From NCBI GenBank assembly GCA_034231615.1, contig CM067311.1:13653400-13717399 (forward strand): DNA of 64,000 nucleotides. The letters run 5' to 3'. The DNA is from Meghimatium bilineatum. Lineage: Eukaryota > Mollusca > Gastropoda > Stylommatophora > Philomycidae. A program made the position numbers and the translations under genes. How positions within the stretch are numbered: the first letter of the stretch is position 1; each line of letters starts with the position of its first letter. Positions 20,035-32,399 of the stretch are shown in pieces. Below the pieces are notes generated by a model. It had not been told where the DNA came from and did not search any database. It was given only the letters and a program-made list of their open reading frames with translations.

Positions 20035-20260
20035 TGTGGCAACACTGATAAAATCCTCTGAAATACCCATGCCTGTTCTATATATGTTGTTTTATAACCA
20101 AACTAATATAATGTGGACTGAATAAAGGCATAAAATATGTAGATTTCACATACAATGTCGATTATTCTATAATTATGTCCAAGCCGACTTATGACGTAAT
20201 TGTATTCACTGTCTGTCTCTGGCAACCCTGATAAATTATTTAGAAATATTTTATTGTTTT
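20035..20260. repeat. Pair of short direct repeats
   Basis: gtggcaacactgataaaat (about 20036) and ctggcaaccctgataaatt (about 20221) lie 185 bp apart in the same orientation. Could be ends of a small element or chance duplication. Confidence 0.3.
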
Positions 20261-20534
20261 TTCATTAATAATCGTTCTCTCACTGTTTCAACATATAAAA
20301 CAACAGGACAAGACATAAAAAACATAGATATCACTTACCACTTCATTCCATTATGATGCCATGAGGTTCAACATGAGACTTGGAGATACTTCGATTTGAC
20401 GGCGTCCTAATTCTATACTCCATTTCTTACAATTTAGCCGGTAATTTAGAGTAGTGTGCGGAAGTTACATATTCTGTGCTTCCTGTGGCGCGAATTATAT
20501 ATCACATGAACATAGCTTTGTGAAATTCTGAACA

Positions 20535-20625
20535 ATGGCAACCGGCAGATTCATCCGCTCCCAGGCCCCCTGCAACGTATACCCATCGGTTAATGTAGCC
20601 GCCGGCAGGGTCGTGAGGGTTAATG
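20535..20625 (+). CDS. Possible first exon of an unidentified gene
   Basis: A short GC-rich island in AT-rich surroundings opens with an ATG and reads MATGRFIRSQAPCNVYPSVN then VAAGRVVRVNER. A GTGAGG donor-like site is at about 20613. Upstream there are gcggaagt and cttcctg, ETS-like words common near promoters. No downstream exon could be joined in frame, and the opposite strand is also open (20777-20502). Product unknown; I would not rely on it without transcript data. Confidence 0.25.
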
Positions 20626-21111
20626 AAAGAATTCTTAATGTATTCAAGTTTTTCAGTTCTAAAATGCAAGATGAAATTAGTTATTGTAGTAATGTTGTAA
20701 GTTATTGTGTAAATTTTGCTTACAGATTGTTGTATTTTTCTGTTGTAATCAGTCTCTATAGCTGAACAAGGAAACACATTTTTTTTCCTACATGGGAATA
20801 TTTTGAATTTTATTATTGAAATAATAAAAAAGAATTAGAAATAAAAATAGCCCATAATAAAGGTGAAAAGATGAAATTCTCACCGTATTGTACAAACATC
20901 ATGGTTCTGATACCATTTCATGTGTAATTTTTCACTATTGTTGCCATTCTGTATTGTCACTGGCCATGAAATGTAACTTTTGGTCATTTTTGGCTATATA
21001 TTTCCTGACATTTTACTATAATAATTTTCTACGATTTAGCAACTCTGCTGCAGTCATAACTGGACCTGCTAAAGATAAGGTGATGGTAAAATAATCTATT
21101 TAAGTGAGTAG

Positions 21112-21365
21112 GTAGTTCTTGACAGCCCATAACCTTTCTGAAAAAGCAGATGTTCTTTTCTGTTGTGCAATTGAGACAACTGGAGTCATAAAAGGTCTAA
21201 AAGACATGGATGTGTAGGGTTTGTAGATGCATATTTAGTCCCTGAAGGAAGGTATTCCATGCACCAGTACCCCAGGATTACCACATCCTGCCAGGAGACA
21301 GCACACACTTCTGGGCCAACTATTTTGTCATTGGTGTTGACCCATTCAACGTGAAATAATTAATT
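21112..21365 (+). repeat. Dispersed repeat D, copy 3
   Basis: Matches D: gcccataacctttctga, cataaaaggtctaaaagaca, ccctgaaggaaggtattcca, atcctgccaggagacagcac, ttctgggccaactattttgt. Confidence 0.65.
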
Positions 21366-21399
21366 TGGTTAAAAGATGCCCACCATTAACTAGATCTGC

Positions 21400-22980
21400 G
21401 TGGGCAGATGGCTATACTTGCCTGAGCACAGGACACATTAGACGGATGATAAATACATGCACATGATGTGACCATCTGCTACACCTGTGTGCCTGAGAAA
21501 CATATAAGCAGACCTCAGCATATGCAGAACTGTCCCTAATATGAACATTTGAGAAAGGTATTTTGACATTACAGCTCTACCTTGCAAACAAAGATTTATG
21601 GAATGAAAAAGCTCAGGACAGAGGTAAAGTTCTCCCAGAAGACTTGTTGCACTGTGTAGACATCAAGCAGTAAGCAAAAGAGAAAAGTTAGGGAAAGCAA
21701 TGATCTAGCACCTTTTTTCTAGCGTATGCGAAGATACAATGAAGAAATATGAATTGTACAACTGGTTGTCAGGAGTGTTAAGACTTCGATTTTTGTCTTC
21801 TGAAGAAACATAAAACAAACATCTTCAAATTTCAGACCAAAATCATGCAGTGATATCTATATTTTTCAGCATTATTATTGTAGAAATTATTTTATTATCT
21901 TTGTGTATTATATTTAAGTGCATCATTTATTTATATGTGCTTTTATATAAATGACACTTCATGGGACTTGTTTACAAAGATTATCATCATATATACAACA
22001 TATAGCACATTAAAAGGGTAACAAACGTAAATATGATGTGTACAAAATATGACGGTAAAAATATATGGTCTTAACATATGATCATTATGTAAATTGAGTG
22101 AGTTGCATCTAATTATGACCAGAATCTGTGTTATCTGAAAGTCTTCCCATCTTCACAATTGAAGATGAACATGGCATAGACAAAAAGTGACATTATTTTT
22201 GGTGTGTGTGAATCTGTAGATGATGAAGTCCATCCCATACTTGAAAAATCCTGTTACAGTGTGAACAGGAATAAAGGTCTTGAGATGAGAGAAAACTGTC
22301 TGGCTTCTTACATGTTTGTCTTTTGAATTGCTTGAAGTGTTCTACTCATTTCAAAGTGTTTAATATCTGCACTGATCTGACCTTTTAGGTTGGATGTCAA
22401 GAGCTCTGGTTTTCCAAAAACTTCAGTCAATACTGCAATATATACAAATAAAACTGAATTATGTTCTTTCTGAGCTGTAGTTTGTATACTCTTGTATCCT
22501 AAAATCCACAAACAGGACATATTGTGTGTAATGGTCCTTTTGAAATATTATTTATGTTAGAGAATGCGTATATATGAAACATTACCAATGAAGTTGGAAT
22601 GCCAGCTAAATGGAAATGCGGGTGTATATATTACTAGTAATGGTTCAAGTGTTGCATAACCTATTGAAAGATATAGAAGTGTGATGTTGTTTATAATTAG
22701 GACATATAATATTAAAGTAATAGTTATATAGATATAATGCAGATAATATCTGGTGTTCTTGAGAAGTGTAGTTTTTAATCGGTGTTTTCCAATGTGAGGG
22801 GCACATGCCACACAGGGAGAAAGTGGGCGGATTTTAAAATAATGTATTTCAGTTTTTGAGAAACCTATTTGATGATATGCTTTTTTAAGAACTTGATTAG
22901 CTATTATATCTCTTTGTGTGGGGGTATCATCATGTTTCAGATTTTGAAGTGAGACATGATAAAAAAGATGATGGGAAATA
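21400..22980. other. No recognised feature
   Basis: About 1.6 kb of AT-rich sequence. The two - strand open frames (22308-22520, 22557-22811) carry no motif I recognise. Confidence 0.4.
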
Positions 22981-22986
22981 CTTCAC

Positions 22987-23268
22987 TAGGTCAGCTAGCA
23001 GCCAGCTAGGTCAGCTAGTAGCCAGCTAGGTCAGCTAGTAGCCAGCTAGGTCAGCTAGCAGCCAGCTAGGTCAGCTAGCAGCCAGCTAGGTCAGTTAGCA
23101 GCCAGCTAGGTCAGCTAGTAGCCAGCTAGGTCAGCTAGCAGCCAGCTAGGTCAGCTAGCAGCCAGCTAGGTCAGCTAGCAGCCAGCTAGGTCAGCTAGCA
23201 GCCAGCTAGGTCAGCTAGCAGCCAGCTAGGTCAGCTAACAGCCAGCTAGGTCAGTTAACAGCCAGCAT
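22987..23268 (+). repeat. 20-bp minisatellite, about 14 copies
   Basis: Unit aggtcagctagcagccagct, differing by single changes (gcagcc/gtagcc, agctag/agttag). The last two units are more diverged, as at array edges. Each unit holds the palindromic words ctag and agct. Confidence 0.95.
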
Positions 23269-23269
23269 T

Positions 23270-24075
23270 GATGGCATAAATGGTTTTTATATAAGAACTA
23301 TTGTAACTTCACATATACAATAAAGAATGATCTTAAATAGCATAAATGAACAATAACTATGTGTTTATATGTTTACGTAGAACTGCTTTGTTCAGCACAT
23401 ATTCCGTTATGAGTGCTTATAACTCGTGTTCACAATTGCAACATTTAGCACACATTCATGTTAAGATTTCTATTTATAACCATTATTATAGTACCAGCTT
23501 ATTATAGTCCACACTAACAAGGATGTGTTTGTAGCATTTATTTATGTTAGCTTAACACGTGAGGAGCCACTAACATGTGAGGACAGAAGCCACTTAAAGT
23601 AGCTGTTTATACTTTTACTCCACGACCTTAAGTGGCTGAGTGAAATAGTAGTATTTCAGGACATGTGTAAAAATGGATAGTCTGTGTACACCAAGAATTA
23701 AGAATGTATTTATAGAACACATTCAAACGAAGGTTTTGCATTGTGCACATTGGGTTTTGTTTTCATCACACATATTAATGATGTGTGCTACACATTAGAA
23801 GGTTTTTTTAGACACACACACATACACATTAACAAGATTTTTGTGTAGCACACACACATTGATTTTGCACTGAAGGTATTAGGAAGGATTTATGTGTCAC
23901 ATGTGCATTAAATTTTACACTGCACATATTAACACATTTTTGTATAGCACACACACACATTAAGGTTTTGCACTAAAGGTATGAGGAAAGATTTCTATAA
24001 CACATGCAGCATATGGTTGTTGCACTACACACTTTAGGAAGAGTTAACACTTCCTAGCAGTTTTACAGCACATTC
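23270..24075. other. Spacer rich in ACACAC-type words
   Basis: Recurring gcacacacacattaa and ttttgcact words at about 23750-24060 suggest a very degenerate tandem repeat of roughly 60 bp. No gene seen. Confidence 0.4.
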
Positions 24076-24078
24076 ACA

Positions 24079-25323
24079 TTAACCCTTTGTGGGCAGAGTT
24101 TAATAATGCTTCTACTGCCCAAAAAGACATTTCTAGGGGGAAAAAAGAGGACATGGGTCCATTTTTGAAAATCCTTTTAAAACTTCAAAACTAGGTTTAA
24201 ACATAGTAAAAGTATATATGTTCTTGAAGGGAATATATTGAGGTACCTTTCTATGAATTTATGAAGTTTGAAAACACAAATAATTAGGTCTTCTGAAGTT
24301 TGAAAACACACATAAATTAGGTCATCTAATTTGCATATGGTAATTAATATTTTTTACATTTCCCACCTGTCACACATATTTGACAAAACATATCAAACTC
24401 ATTAAATAAAATGTTTCTTTTGTCTGAACAATACAAATAAATAATATCTACTTTATGTTTTGGGGGATATGGGCAATTGGACTCCCTTCTGACATTTGAT
24501 GTGCATCTTGAGGCTTCGTTTTCTTCCTCTAGAATTTTCCTATTGCTACAAAAATACAGCAGTCTTTCTTCTCTTTATTGTTTGGGATCTCTGACACTCC
24601 TGAATGTGCATCAACTATCTGGTTTGATTTGACTTGTTTGTTTCTTTGACAAACAGTTCAATTAAAGCTACTGTAAAATAAAACAACTCCAAATATGTTA
24701 CATGCCACAGGAGGTCTGTTATCTGTGGGCATGTGCTTAGGTGCAGTTATTTCTATGAGCGAACAGGGGTCACCTCTATCCAGTTCAGTTCCATGTGCTT
24801 AGGTGAAGTTATTTCCATGAGGAACAGGGGGTCACCTCTATCCAGTTCAGTTCCATGTGCTTAGGTGCAGTTATTTTCATGAGGAAATAGGTGTCACCTA
24901 TATCCAGTTCAGTTCCATGTAACTCTAAATCATGGGAAAACGTGATCAATATTTCTTCCTAATTCTTCCATAGCTCTACAATATTCACTGATTTCTAGGT
25001 CACTATCGGTAGCATCTGATTCATAATCTCGGTCACATCTGAATCACTGGACACCATCACATGCAGATATTTCGGAAAAGTACACACTTGAGAGCGCAGA
25101 AATATTCAAAACAATGACCAAGAACACGTGTAAACTACCCATGTAGATTCTATTGATATGCTAGAATGCGCAGCAAATGAAAGCTATCATTTGATTGGCC
25201 AATGTTATTCATAGTTAGCTATACAGAAATGTTCTTTCTCTGGGCCGATGGATTGTACTGTTTGTCTTTTTTGCTAAGTAAGCATTGGCTGATAATTGAC
25301 CCTGATCATCCCAAGGAGGTTAA
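24079..25323. mobile_element. TTAA-bounded, piggyBac-like relic
   Basis: Flanked by TTAA at 24079-24082 and 25320-25323. The ends begin TTAACCCTTTGTGGGCAG and, in reverse complement, TTAACCTCCTTGGGATGATC. A TTAA target with CC-starting ends is the piggyBac hallmark. On the - strand near 24500-24620 a frame shows FCSNRK, reminiscent of the Cys-rich C-terminus of piggyBac transposases, but it is broken and short. The internal 64-bp tandem at 24729 is a later expansion. Confidence 0.4.
24729..24920 (+). repeat. 64-bp tandem repeat, 3 copies
   Basis: Unit runs catgtgcttaggtgcagtta, then ttccatgagg, then tcacctctatccagttcagt. The copies differ at a few positions each. Confidence 0.85.
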
Positions 25324-25494
25324 GAAGACTGTTGCAATTTAGATTAAGTAGCTGGTGCAGTCTATATTTATGTTCGGAAGCTATTGTGGTACATATAATA
25401 TTAACATTAAGATGGTTATTATTGTACCTATTTCCTCACATGCTCTTTTAAACTACATTTTTACGTTAGGTAACTGACTATTTACGTTAGGTAA

Positions 25495-25690
25495 CTGTTT
25501 GGGTGATCCAAGGTTCAACGCCCAGCTCAACTGGAAATATTTTTAAATTCCCTATGGCTCCTAGGTTGACATAGACCTAAGGAAATGGGCACCAGAACTT
25601 CAGGGAAAGTAAAGTCGGCTGGCTTGATGCTGACCAACACCGTATTCACTAATATGCCTCAATGTCGTAAAGGATGGAAAACATGACTTT
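25495..25690 (+). repeat. tRNA-derived SINE-like element E
   Basis: GGTTCAACGCC near 25511 fits a pol III B box (GGTTCRANNCC). It is followed by the block ctatggctcctaggttgaca and gggaaagtaaagtcggctgg, found in tRNA-derived SINEs of marine invertebrates. A related block (cacctaggctgatcc, ggaaagtaaaggcggtggac) recurs at 57340-57410. The A box is unclear. Confidence 0.5.
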
Positions 25691-25947
25691 TTTCATGAGA
25701 GACTTGTTTTAAGCAACTTCAGGTAGTTTCTAGTATAAATGGGAACAACTATAATTCATTTCAAGGTACTCCTCATATTTTCAGAGTTAAGAAGATTGCT
25801 ATAGCACATATTTACTCACTTTAAGATGGTTTTTATAACACATATTTTTTTTAAATATTCAATAGTGTTTGTAGTACATGTTCACATAAAAAAAAATTTG
25901 TAGGACATTCACAGAGTTTTATTATGGCATATATTCAACATGATAAT

Positions 25948-26297
25948 GATGTTCGTCCGTCGTGATCGACGATGACCAAAAACTCAACCATAATAATAAT
26001 AACAATAAATAATAAAATAATAAAGTTAATAGTGCGTTTTTAAATGACTAGCAAGTCCAATGCGCGCACAAAATGTTCTTTTACAGAATTGGCAACAATA
26101 GAAGGTATCTGTGTGAGGTTGAGATGTTTTTTCTTTTCTACGTGTCCATTTCTGTCTTGCAGTTTCTTGTCTGAATTCTTCTGCCGCTAGTGCTCCCGTT
26201 CTAATGCTGTAACGCCATGCTGTTCTATCCTGAGCGAGGCTCTCCCAAGCGCCTACGTCAATGTTAAGATGTTTCAAGGGTGACTTGAGCATGTCTT
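25948..26297 (-). mobile_element. 5'-truncated zinc-finger LINE, second copy
   Basis: Near-identical to 19112-19450: SLKHLNIDVGAWESLAQDRT and the same CX2C...HX3H finger with SHLKTHY. It is only 350 bp long, and identity is high by eye, so it is a young insertion. The 3' end (gttcgtccgtcgtgatcgac) and the (ATA)n tract are shared. Confidence 0.85.
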
Positions 26298-26537
26298 TCT
26301 ATTCAACATAAGAAAGTGTAATATAACATAATTCATTTGCATATAAAAGTTCAGAGGGATTCTAATTGCTTGATAGACTTAGTCCAAGTAGATGTATTTG
26401 TGTATTTGATATCATTAATCACATCTATCTTCTTTGTGTCCAGGAAACATTCCATATTTCTATAAGAATTATGTTTTTGTTTATGATTTATTGAAAGTTA
26501 TTTTGAATAGTAAAAGATTAATTTTTGTTTTCGAAAG

Positions 26538-27105
26538 TCTTTGTTGTTTGTCCATCACAAGTGATGATGACCATTTGTTTTATCTACTTTTGAAATTCAT
26601 TTAGTGTTATGTCCTTGACTATGAGCTCGTAGATGGATAATAAAAGCTATTGTGACCGCTAATGTCCTTGGACAGTTCGGGCATGCGATGACCACCGTAG
26701 ATGGTGTTTTTTTTATCTACCTGTGACTTTCTAGCTACTCTCCGCTGTTGAGCTGCTGCATTTATCCCCTCTTCTCACAAGATGCTGCACCTTTTGTGAC
26801 TGTAGAGTGCCATGTAGCCCTATTTTGTGAAAGTTCTATCCATGTATCTCTATGTAGTTCAGAGGCTTTCAGTGAGGATAATGTTCTACTTGTTGCGGTT
26901 TCTCTCCATGTATTTTTATGTTTACTGTTCTTCTGTGACTTTGCTAATTATCATGGTTTTTGTTTTTGGATGTTTATAGCCAGTCAATATTCTTAATTTA
27001 TCTTAATTTATCAACTTGATCTGTTAGTCTTTGTAGTTCATGTTTACATTCTGTCAAAATAACTATGTCATCTGCATATCTCAGGTTGTTTATTATATTA
27101 CACAG
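26538..27105 (-). mobile_element. Zinc-finger LINE, older subfamily, internally deleted
   Basis: 26538-26890 matches 56352-56690 (tgatgatgaccat end; ggacagttcgggcatg; gttgagctgctgcattt), the C-terminal zinc-finger region. At 27000-27105 the - strand gives INNLRYADDIVILTECKHEL, a clear RT palm with the YADD catalytic motif. The RT thumb between them is missing or unrecognisable. Confidence 0.7.
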
Positions 27106-27132
27106 TACAGTAAAATCCCATTATAACGACTT
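27106..27132 (+). mobile_element. Solo pogo/Tigger-like terminal repeat
   Basis: TACAGTAAAATCCCATTATAACG matches the pogo-type terminus seen at 42505. No partner end is seen nearby. Confidence 0.4.
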
Positions 27133-27463
27133 ATATATTATATTATTTTTGCAATACAAAATTTGCTACTTTTTGAGTGTTTTTTGTCTGCATATTTCAG
27201 TGCTCTTAGTGCTTGTTTTTTTGTAAATGATTATTGGCTATGTTGATAGCAACATAGACAACACAAATTTTACCTCATTACTAACTTTGAGATTATAGAC
27301 AAGAGTGCAGTACAAGCACAGGCTGACCATTACTGACTTTGAGATTAGTGACGGGTGCAGTATGAGCACAGATTGTGGTGTATGGCTAGTCTACTAGTGA
27401 TATGACTACTGGCATTTCAATGGAAGTTATAAAAACACTAAAAGTATTGGTTACCACCATAGA

Positions 27464-27610
27464 AGTCAGATATGTAGGGACATTGGTACAAATGAACCGG
27501 TGACACAATACATCTACCTTCTCTGGACTACATCCAGCTGGAAATCTAACAGGAACTAGCATTGTCCTGTAACAAGAAATATTCAATTAGAGTTTGAGAA
27601 CAAATGATCT
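27464..27610 (+). repeat. SINE-A copy 4
   Basis: cattggtacaaatgaaccgg, tctctggactacatccagct and tagagtttgagaacaaatga follow the family order. The inner hairpin is disrupted by an insertion (aggaactagcattgtcctg). Confidence 0.6.
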
Positions 27611-27867
27611 AAAAAAAACAATTGACCAGATATATTTGGATCAATATGTGCTCTAACTGTAATTTAAATCTGTGTGTATGTGAGGATAGAAATAATGTAG
27701 TACATGTAGTACATGTAGTACTGTAGTACATGAGTGAAACTGTCAACTTTTGTGTCTGATATGCTAATACTTTACATGCTACAAAGTTTTCACAAGTTTT
27801 TATACAGATGTATAATTTCTTTTATTAGACTGTTATAGATTTTCTTGAAATTATTTTAACAACTCAC

Positions 27868-28469
27868 TAGAATATGGTTAAATATTACAGGAACAATTGT
27901 AAAGCTGTAGAATATGGTTAAATGTATCAGGAACAATTGTAAAGCTGTAGAATATGGTTAAATATTACAGGAACAATTGTAAAGCTGTAGAATATGGTTA
28001 AATGTATCAGGAACAGTTGTAAAGCTGTAGAATATGGTTAAATATTACAGGAACAATTGTAAAGCTGTAGAATATGGTTAAATATTACAGGAACAATTGT
28101 AAAGCTGTAGAATATGGTTACATGTATCAGGAACAATTTTGAAGCTGTAGAATATGGTTAAATGTTTCAGGAACAATTGTAAAACTGTAGAATATGGTTA
28201 AATATTACAGGAACAATTGTGAAGCTGTAGAATATGGTTAAATATTACAGGAACAATTGTGAAGCTGTAGAATATGGTTAAATGTATCAGGAACAATTTT
28301 GAAGCTGTAGAATTTGGTTAAATGTTTCAGGAACAATTGTAAAACTGTAGAATATGGTTAAATGTATCAGGAACAATTGTAAAGCTGTAGAATATGGTTA
28401 AATATTACAGGAACAATTGTAAAGCTGTAGAATATGGTTAAATGTTACAGCAAAAATTGTAAAGCTGTA
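27868..28469 (+). repeat. 40-bp minisatellite, about 15 copies with higher-order pattern
   Basis: Unit tagaatatggttaaatatta then caggaacaattgtaaagctg. Variants are aatattacag, aatgtatcag and aatgtttcag. The pair 'ttttgaag' unit plus 'aatgtttcag...aaaactg' unit occurs at units 7-8 and again at 11-12, so blocks of four units (160 bp) were probably duplicated together. Confidence 0.95.
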
Positions 28470-28544
28470 ATCTTCACAATATTTACATGGATATGCCTTT
28501 GATTGCCAAATATGTAAACGCCAATAGTTTAGAAATCAATCATT

Positions 28545-28990
28545 GCGTGACATATTCTTTTCAGAATATAGTCTTCTTTACGGACCTTCTGAACACCTCG
28601 AGATCCTGGGCAAGTTTACCTGCCTCCTCCAGGGACATGTAGTTTATTCTCCAGGGACATGTTGTCCTCTTCCTCTGTTGTAGTTTATTCTGCCTTCTGC
28701 TGTTAGTCTTTCCCTGCTGCTATGTCTCTTTAGATGACTAAAATGGTTCAACTTTCTTATGATGTTATTTAGGAGCCAGCCCTCTACAACGTTTAATGAT
28801 TGTAATACTTCTTTGTTTGTCTTTTTTTCTGTCCATGGTATATGCACAATTTTTCTGTAGCATCTCTATTATTCGAAGGCGACAATTTTTATTCCTGTAA
28901 GATTTAACATCTGTGACACAGGAAGTTATAAAAAGTAGAGCAAATTCTACATGAGGTTGTTCCATGAATAAATCCTTTGTTGCCCATTGC
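28545..28990 (-). mobile_element. LINE 3' fragment (family 4)
   Basis: - strand frames give IPWTEKKTNKEVLQSLNV, KLNHFSHLKRHSSRERL and MSLEEAGKLAQDLEVFRRSV then KKTIF, a stop and KEYVT. These are the same end and tail as at 10255 and 49620. Confidence 0.65.
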
Positions 28991-29289
28991 CACCTCACCT
29001 TTTTAGTCTACTTTTGCAACAATTGATTTTCTTCTTTCATTCACCTTGAATGTACATTTATCTGCAGTTTTGTCTCTTCTATCTCAACTAAATAATCATG
29101 CAAATGAAGTGGTTCTCCATTGAATTCCAGGTCACTCACAAAATCAGGGGAAATGAGATAGCAAACAATCTAGTAAAAACTGGAAGTAACTACCAAGAAC
29201 AAGAAGATAAGGTATCATTTCCAGAAATGAAGTCCATCATCAGAATTGTTGACCAATATCTATATCTTTCCTCTGTTGTGAAATGATGT

Positions 29290-29540
29290 TAAAAATTCTT
29301 TCCGCTTGATCCTTTGTGCCTTGCAGATGAGTTCTCTGTAGACTGCCTTTTTTGTTTGCTTCATAAATGTTTGTTCCAGTGGCTTTTTTTATTTATGTAA
29401 TCCATCCGTTGTAGGTTTTGCCTCTGGTTTTGTATCCATCATGTCTGTATAGCATTGCTTCTTGGTGAATACGATCTCACAGTGGTGTGGTCGCTTTTTG
29501 AAAAACCATTTAAGTTGTTGTTGTATGAGGTATTCAGGAT
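29290..29540 (-). mobile_element. LINE tail (family 7)
   Basis: The - strand contains TTDGLHK, a stop, KKPLEQTFMKQTKKAVYREL and then ICKAQRIKRKEF, the same C-terminal block as at 60495 (RPRKRWTIEIKEATNSTIY) and 63510. Confidence 0.5.
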
Positions 29541-29589
29541 TACATCAGAAGACAACATAAGGACATTGCTCTAGATTTCTTATAAAGTA

Positions 29590-29850
29590 TATTCTGTATA
29601 TTTTCAAGGGTTTAGCGGATAGATAGATAGATTAGTTGTTTTATATTTTCAAGGGTTTAGCGGATAGATAGATTAGTTGTGTATATTTTCAAGGGTTTAG
29701 CGGATAGATATATTAGTTGTTTTATATTTTCAAGGGTTTAGCGGATAGATAGATTAGTTGTTTTATATTTTCAAGGGTTTAGCGGATAGATAGATTAGTT
29801 GTTTTATATTTTCAAGGGTTTAGCGGATAGATAGATTGATTAGTTGTGTT
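29590..29850 (+). repeat. About 40-bp minisatellite, 6-7 copies
   Basis: Core tttcaagggtttagcggata then gatagattagttgtt. The gata tract varies in number between units. Confidence 0.9.
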
Positions 29851-29859
29851 GATGTATAC

Positions 29860-30900
29860 TGAAATAGAGCACTATATTAGTTGTATTGATGTATTCTAAA
29901 ATAAAATTCAATGCCCACCGCTCTCAGAATGAGAATGTATTACCCACCACACTTTAAGACTGTACTATCTACCACACTCTGGCTCTCCGATACAGTGAAT
30001 GTCTTGGATGGCCAATGTACCAGGTTAAAACCCTATTGCAGACAACTGTGGATCTAGAAAATTCAGAAAGCAGTGGCAATCTACTAAACATATATATATA
30101 TTACCTAAAAAACTACAACAAAAACAAATTGGGTGGTTTTTTTCACTGTCATGAATAGGATATGCTACCAAGAATGTGCTACCTACCACACCTTTACCTG
30201 TAGCAACCCAGATCAAAATTATGTGCAACTTCCTCTGGAACCCAACCATTTCTTATGATTTCTGGTTTTTCTGCTTTTTTGGCATAGCTTTTTTTTTATT
30301 ACTGTTTTATTGATTTCAAATTCAGAGATAATAGAGTTACGTAGGCTGCTGGATATGATAGTTTTGTTTGTGTGTATCAGTGTTGTGTGGACAACCAACA
30401 TGGACAATGATAACAATGACAAAAACATACGCACATAAAGGACTTACCAGTATAGAGTTAATTCATATCTGTAGCAGCAAATAACAATGTAGATGTATAC
30501 ATCTTGTCAACTATCATTATCAATTGATTGTCATCTGATTATCAGCTAATCAATCATATATATGCCATAATATAATAACACACCGAAACCGTTAAAATCT
30601 TCGTCCAAAATCAGCATCAATGAAGAATTAATGAACAATAACGTCATTGAAGTTAGGTCCATACAGTATGGCTTGCAAACGTGAAGAGGTCGAATAAATT
30701 ACGACTGAGTTTATATATTGCCGTGAAAAATTCAAGGACAATCACTAACAAATATTCATTATAAAAGCATGATAGGAAATTAACATGGAAGATTGTTTTC
30801 CATGACTACACATGGTTACCTCAATGTGACACGTCGACATAGAATGTATATGGAAAGAATAAACATGATGAAAAAATGCTGACATTGGGGCTGCTACAGA
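29860..30900. other. No recognised feature
   Basis: AT-rich spacer. Open frames at 30025-30434 on the - strand have no known motif. Confidence 0.4.
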
Positions 30901-30929
30901 TAAGAATGTGTTACCTACCGCTTAGACAG

Positions 30930-31500
30930 AATGTACTTTACCACATTCAGACTAAGAATATACCATCTACCATGCTCAGACTGAGAATATACCACATACC
31001 ATGCTCAGACTGAGAATATACCACATACCATGCTCAGACTGAGAATATACCACATACCATGCTCAGACTGAGAATATACCACCTACCACGCTCAGACTGA
31101 GAATATACCACCTATCCTCTCATGCTGAGAATACATCACCAATCGTCTCATGCTAAGAATATACCACCAATCGTCTCATGCTGAGAATATACCACCAATC
31201 GTCTCATGCTGAGAATATACCACCAATCGTCTCATGCTGAGAATATACTACCTATAAGCTCAAACCAAGTACCACCTATTACACTCGGACTGAGAACCAC
31301 CTATTACACTCGGACTGAGAACCACCTATTACACTCGGACTGAGAAACACCTATTAAACTGGGACTGAGAACCACTTATTACACTCAGACTGAGAACCAC
31401 CTATTACACTCAGACTGAGAGCCACCTATTACACTCGGACTGAGAACCACCTATTAAACTGGGACTGAGAACCACTTATTACACTCGGACTGAGGACCAC
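30930..31500 (+). repeat. Compound minisatellite with three successive periods
   Basis: First block: 29-bp units (ccacataccatgctcagact then gagaatata). Second block: 28-bp units (caatcgtctcatgctgagaa). Third block: 25-bp units (accacctattacactcggac). All share a core of ccac..t..c..ctc..actgagaa, so one unit seems to have shortened in steps along the array. Confidence 0.9.
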
Positions 31501-31596
31501 TTACCATACTAGATATACATCAATTTCATTGTTAGTATAGCTGCATTACATGAAGCACAAATTACATTAACACTGTCAATTAACCCTTAGGCGTAA

Positions 31597-32150
31597 CATT
31601 CTCTTCAGATGGAAAGATGGACACTGAAAAAGACATTCGTTGTGGCAAAGTGAATCAAATACTGGGTCAATTATCCCCTTTATTGCAACACAAAATGCTA
31701 CCAATGTCAACAAAAAAACATCCAAAGTATCTTCATTCCAACCCTGTGCTACCAATGTCAAACATGGACCTTAACAAAAAAACATAAGAGACAACTGGTT
31801 ACAACAGATGAAATGTCTGAGAAAAGCCACAGGAGTGACCAGAAGACACAGAATTAGAAACGATGTCATAAGAGAAAGAGTGGGTGTCATATCAATTCTA
31901 CAATACATACAAAACTAACAGATACAATGGTTTTTTCATCTGGAAAGAATGCAGTGTTATTCATCAGTTTATAAAGCATATATGAAGAGAGGAGAAGCAG
32001 AAAGAAGAGTCAGGGGTAGACCTAGAGTACGCTGGATGGACAACGTCAAAGAGACATTACACGAACACCAAATAACATTATCTGAAGCTGCCAGAAAAGC
32101 GAGAACAAAAACATTGTATCTCCCTCGACACCCATAAAGGTTAAAAGAGG
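31597..32150 (+). mobile_element. LINE 3' coding fragment (family 6)
   Basis: In shifting frames: FSSDGKMDTEKDIRCGKVNQ, LCYQCQTWTLTKKHKRQLVT, IQWFFHLERMQC and finally GRPRVRWMDNVKETLHEHQI with LSEAARKARTKTLYLPRHP and a stop at about 32137. This is the RT thumb and C-terminal arm. A related piece is at 62270-62450. Confidence 0.75.
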
Positions 32151-32399
32151 AAGGAAAGAGGAGGAAGAATTAACCCTTTAGCTGATACATGAGTTTACTT
32201 GAGTTTCCTCTATCTTATGGTTATTCATGAGTGACCTGTATTTTTTAAATCTTCTCATTGTTAAAATGGATTTCACTCTGAAATTGTCTAGAGTCAACCA
32301 TTCCATTCATGCGGTATATATTTTTTGGTAACAAAAAACCTCTACCATGTTAGTTTGTTCCTTTGGTGTCAAGGGCAGCGTATAGTGCAGAAGTCATGT

